NCBI RefSeq assembly: GCF_004367745.1 | Contig: NZ_CP037993.1 | Span: 1,240,001 to 1,304,000, forward strand | Direction of reading: 5' to 3' | DNA from: Herbaspirillum huttiense | GTDB taxonomy: Bacteria; Pseudomonadota; Gammaproteobacteria; Burkholderiales; Burkholderiaceae_D | Length of the DNA stretch: 64,000 bases | Shown here: piece by piece, positions 63,485 through 64,000 of the stretch | Layout of the letters: each line of letters starts with the position of its first letter | Numbering within the stretch: position 1 is the first letter of the stretch | Notes under the pieces: generated by a model | Told to the model about the DNA's origin: nothing | Databases searched by the model: none | Seen by the model: the letters and a program-made list of their open reading frames with translations, nothing else | Translations under genes and position numbers: made by a program

Positions 63485-63643
63485 TTATATCTTGCCGAGC
63501 AGCAGCAGGATCAGCAGGATGATGACGATGGTGCCAGCGATACCGCTGGGACCATAGCCCCAGCTGCGGCTGTGCGGCCAGGCCGGGATGACGCCGAGCA
63601 GGATCAGGATCAGGACGATGAGCAGGATGGTGCCGAGGGTCAT
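63485..63643 (-). CDS. DUF3309 family small membrane protein
   Basis: The protein has 52 residues: MTLGTILLIVLILILLGVIP, then AWPHSRSWGYGPSGIAGTIVIILLILLLLGKI. Two hydrophobic helices around the WPHSxxWGYGPSG turn are the DUF3309 signature. AAAGGAGAAATCC precedes the ATG. A stress-type promoter motif lies 102 bases upstream. Confidence 0.92.
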   Translation of the reverse strand: MTLGTILLIVLILILLGVIPAWPHSRSWGYGPSGIAGTIVIILLILLLLGKI

Positions 63644-64000
63644 GGATTTCTCCTTTGTTATTGAGTTCGTTCTTGCCCGCCAGGGTGCAAGCGCCGGGTG
63701 ATTCGTAAAGCTGGGGTCATCTTAGGGTCAGCCGGTCCGCCGCACGATCAGCGCCCATCGCAATGTGCTGTAGGAAAATCCGGCAAGCGTGAGTAGGTGG
63801 CCGCGCCCGGCTTGGGCAGCGCAGGCCATCGTTGCGACCCTGACAAATCGCTGCCAACTTGGTGCAAGGCACAACCGAAGTGCGGATCCCGCCCGATTTG
63901 ATCGCGCCGCGCGGTCCGCCTGCTGCCGCTGCGGATCTCATCGTGTTCCCTCGCAACGCAGTTCCCATGCGGCTTTCCGAGGTGCGTCGCGGTTCTGGCA
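63644..64000. other. Terminal intergenic region
   Basis: The last 357 bases carry the promoter motif of the DUF3309 gene (63746-63775). I see no further convincing gene; a leftward open frame at 63717-63968 has neither a good ribosome binding site nor family-like content. Confidence 0.5.
63746..63775 (-). promoter_or_regulatory. Stress-type promoter motif for the DUF3309 gene
   Basis: On the minus strand TTTTCCTACA ends at 63769, then 17 bases, then CTGATC (63751-63746), 102 bases before the gene. Confidence 0.55.

Overview
The window looks like a chromosomal segment of a GC-rich betaproteobacterium of the family Oxalobacteraceae, most likely Herbaspirillum or a close relative. This is inferred from protein families, gene order (exbB-exbD-lpxK-ycaR-kdsB-adk; rpmB-rpmG next to radC) and codon use, not from a database search. 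I see no rRNA, tRNA, CRISPR array or insertion sequence.

Layout. 1-7.8 kb: a beta-oxidation enzyme cut by the window edge, a divergent IclR regulator and a complete Liv-type ABC importer. 7.9-15.9 kb: malic enzyme, a DUF2076 protein, a MarR regulator with an MFS transporter, a PDZ-less trypsin-like protease and an aldo-keto reductase. 16.2-20.4 kb: a D-glucarate use module (LacI regulator, glucarate dehydratase, MFS transporter) linked by three copies of one operator. 20.5-21.7 kb: a probable type-44 polymorphic toxin with a small membrane-anchored partner. 21.9-44.2 kb: mostly housekeeping genes: DedA-rhodanese fusion, OsmC, FeSOD, XseA, ExbBD, LpxK, KdsB, Adk, proton pyrophosphatase, SDR, patatin, a barnase/barstar pair, PurN, RsmB, PLD nuclease, MscS, desaturase, L33/L28, RadC, FKBP and IspH. 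44.2-48.6 kb: a second Liv permease/ATPase operon (livHMGF) behind a long structured leader and without its binding protein.

48.8-53.2 kb is a clearly foreign, AT-rich four-gene operon: a small protein with ADP-ribosyltransferase-like motifs, a Ser/Thr protein kinase, a short UvrD-type helicase and a protein of unknown family. The last three genes overlap by 1 and 4 bases. It sits between the terminator of livF and a stress-gene cluster, and it is the best candidate here for an undescribed system, possibly anti-phage defence.

53.4-63.7 kb is a general-stress cluster of small proteins: a DUF2383 four-helix protein, CsbD-like proteins, an ElaB/YqjD-type DUF883 protein, a ferritin-like protein, BON and glycine-zipper lipoproteins, DUF3309 and two related 24-25-residue membrane microproteins. 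It also encodes a NarL-type response regulator, a receiver-only protein and a membrane PAS histidine kinase. Six intergenic sites in this cluster share a two-part promoter-like motif, CCTAC(A/G)-N16/17-C(C/T/TT)AT-type, always pointing at a stress gene. This suggests one dedicated, possibly ECF-type, sigma factor for the whole cluster.
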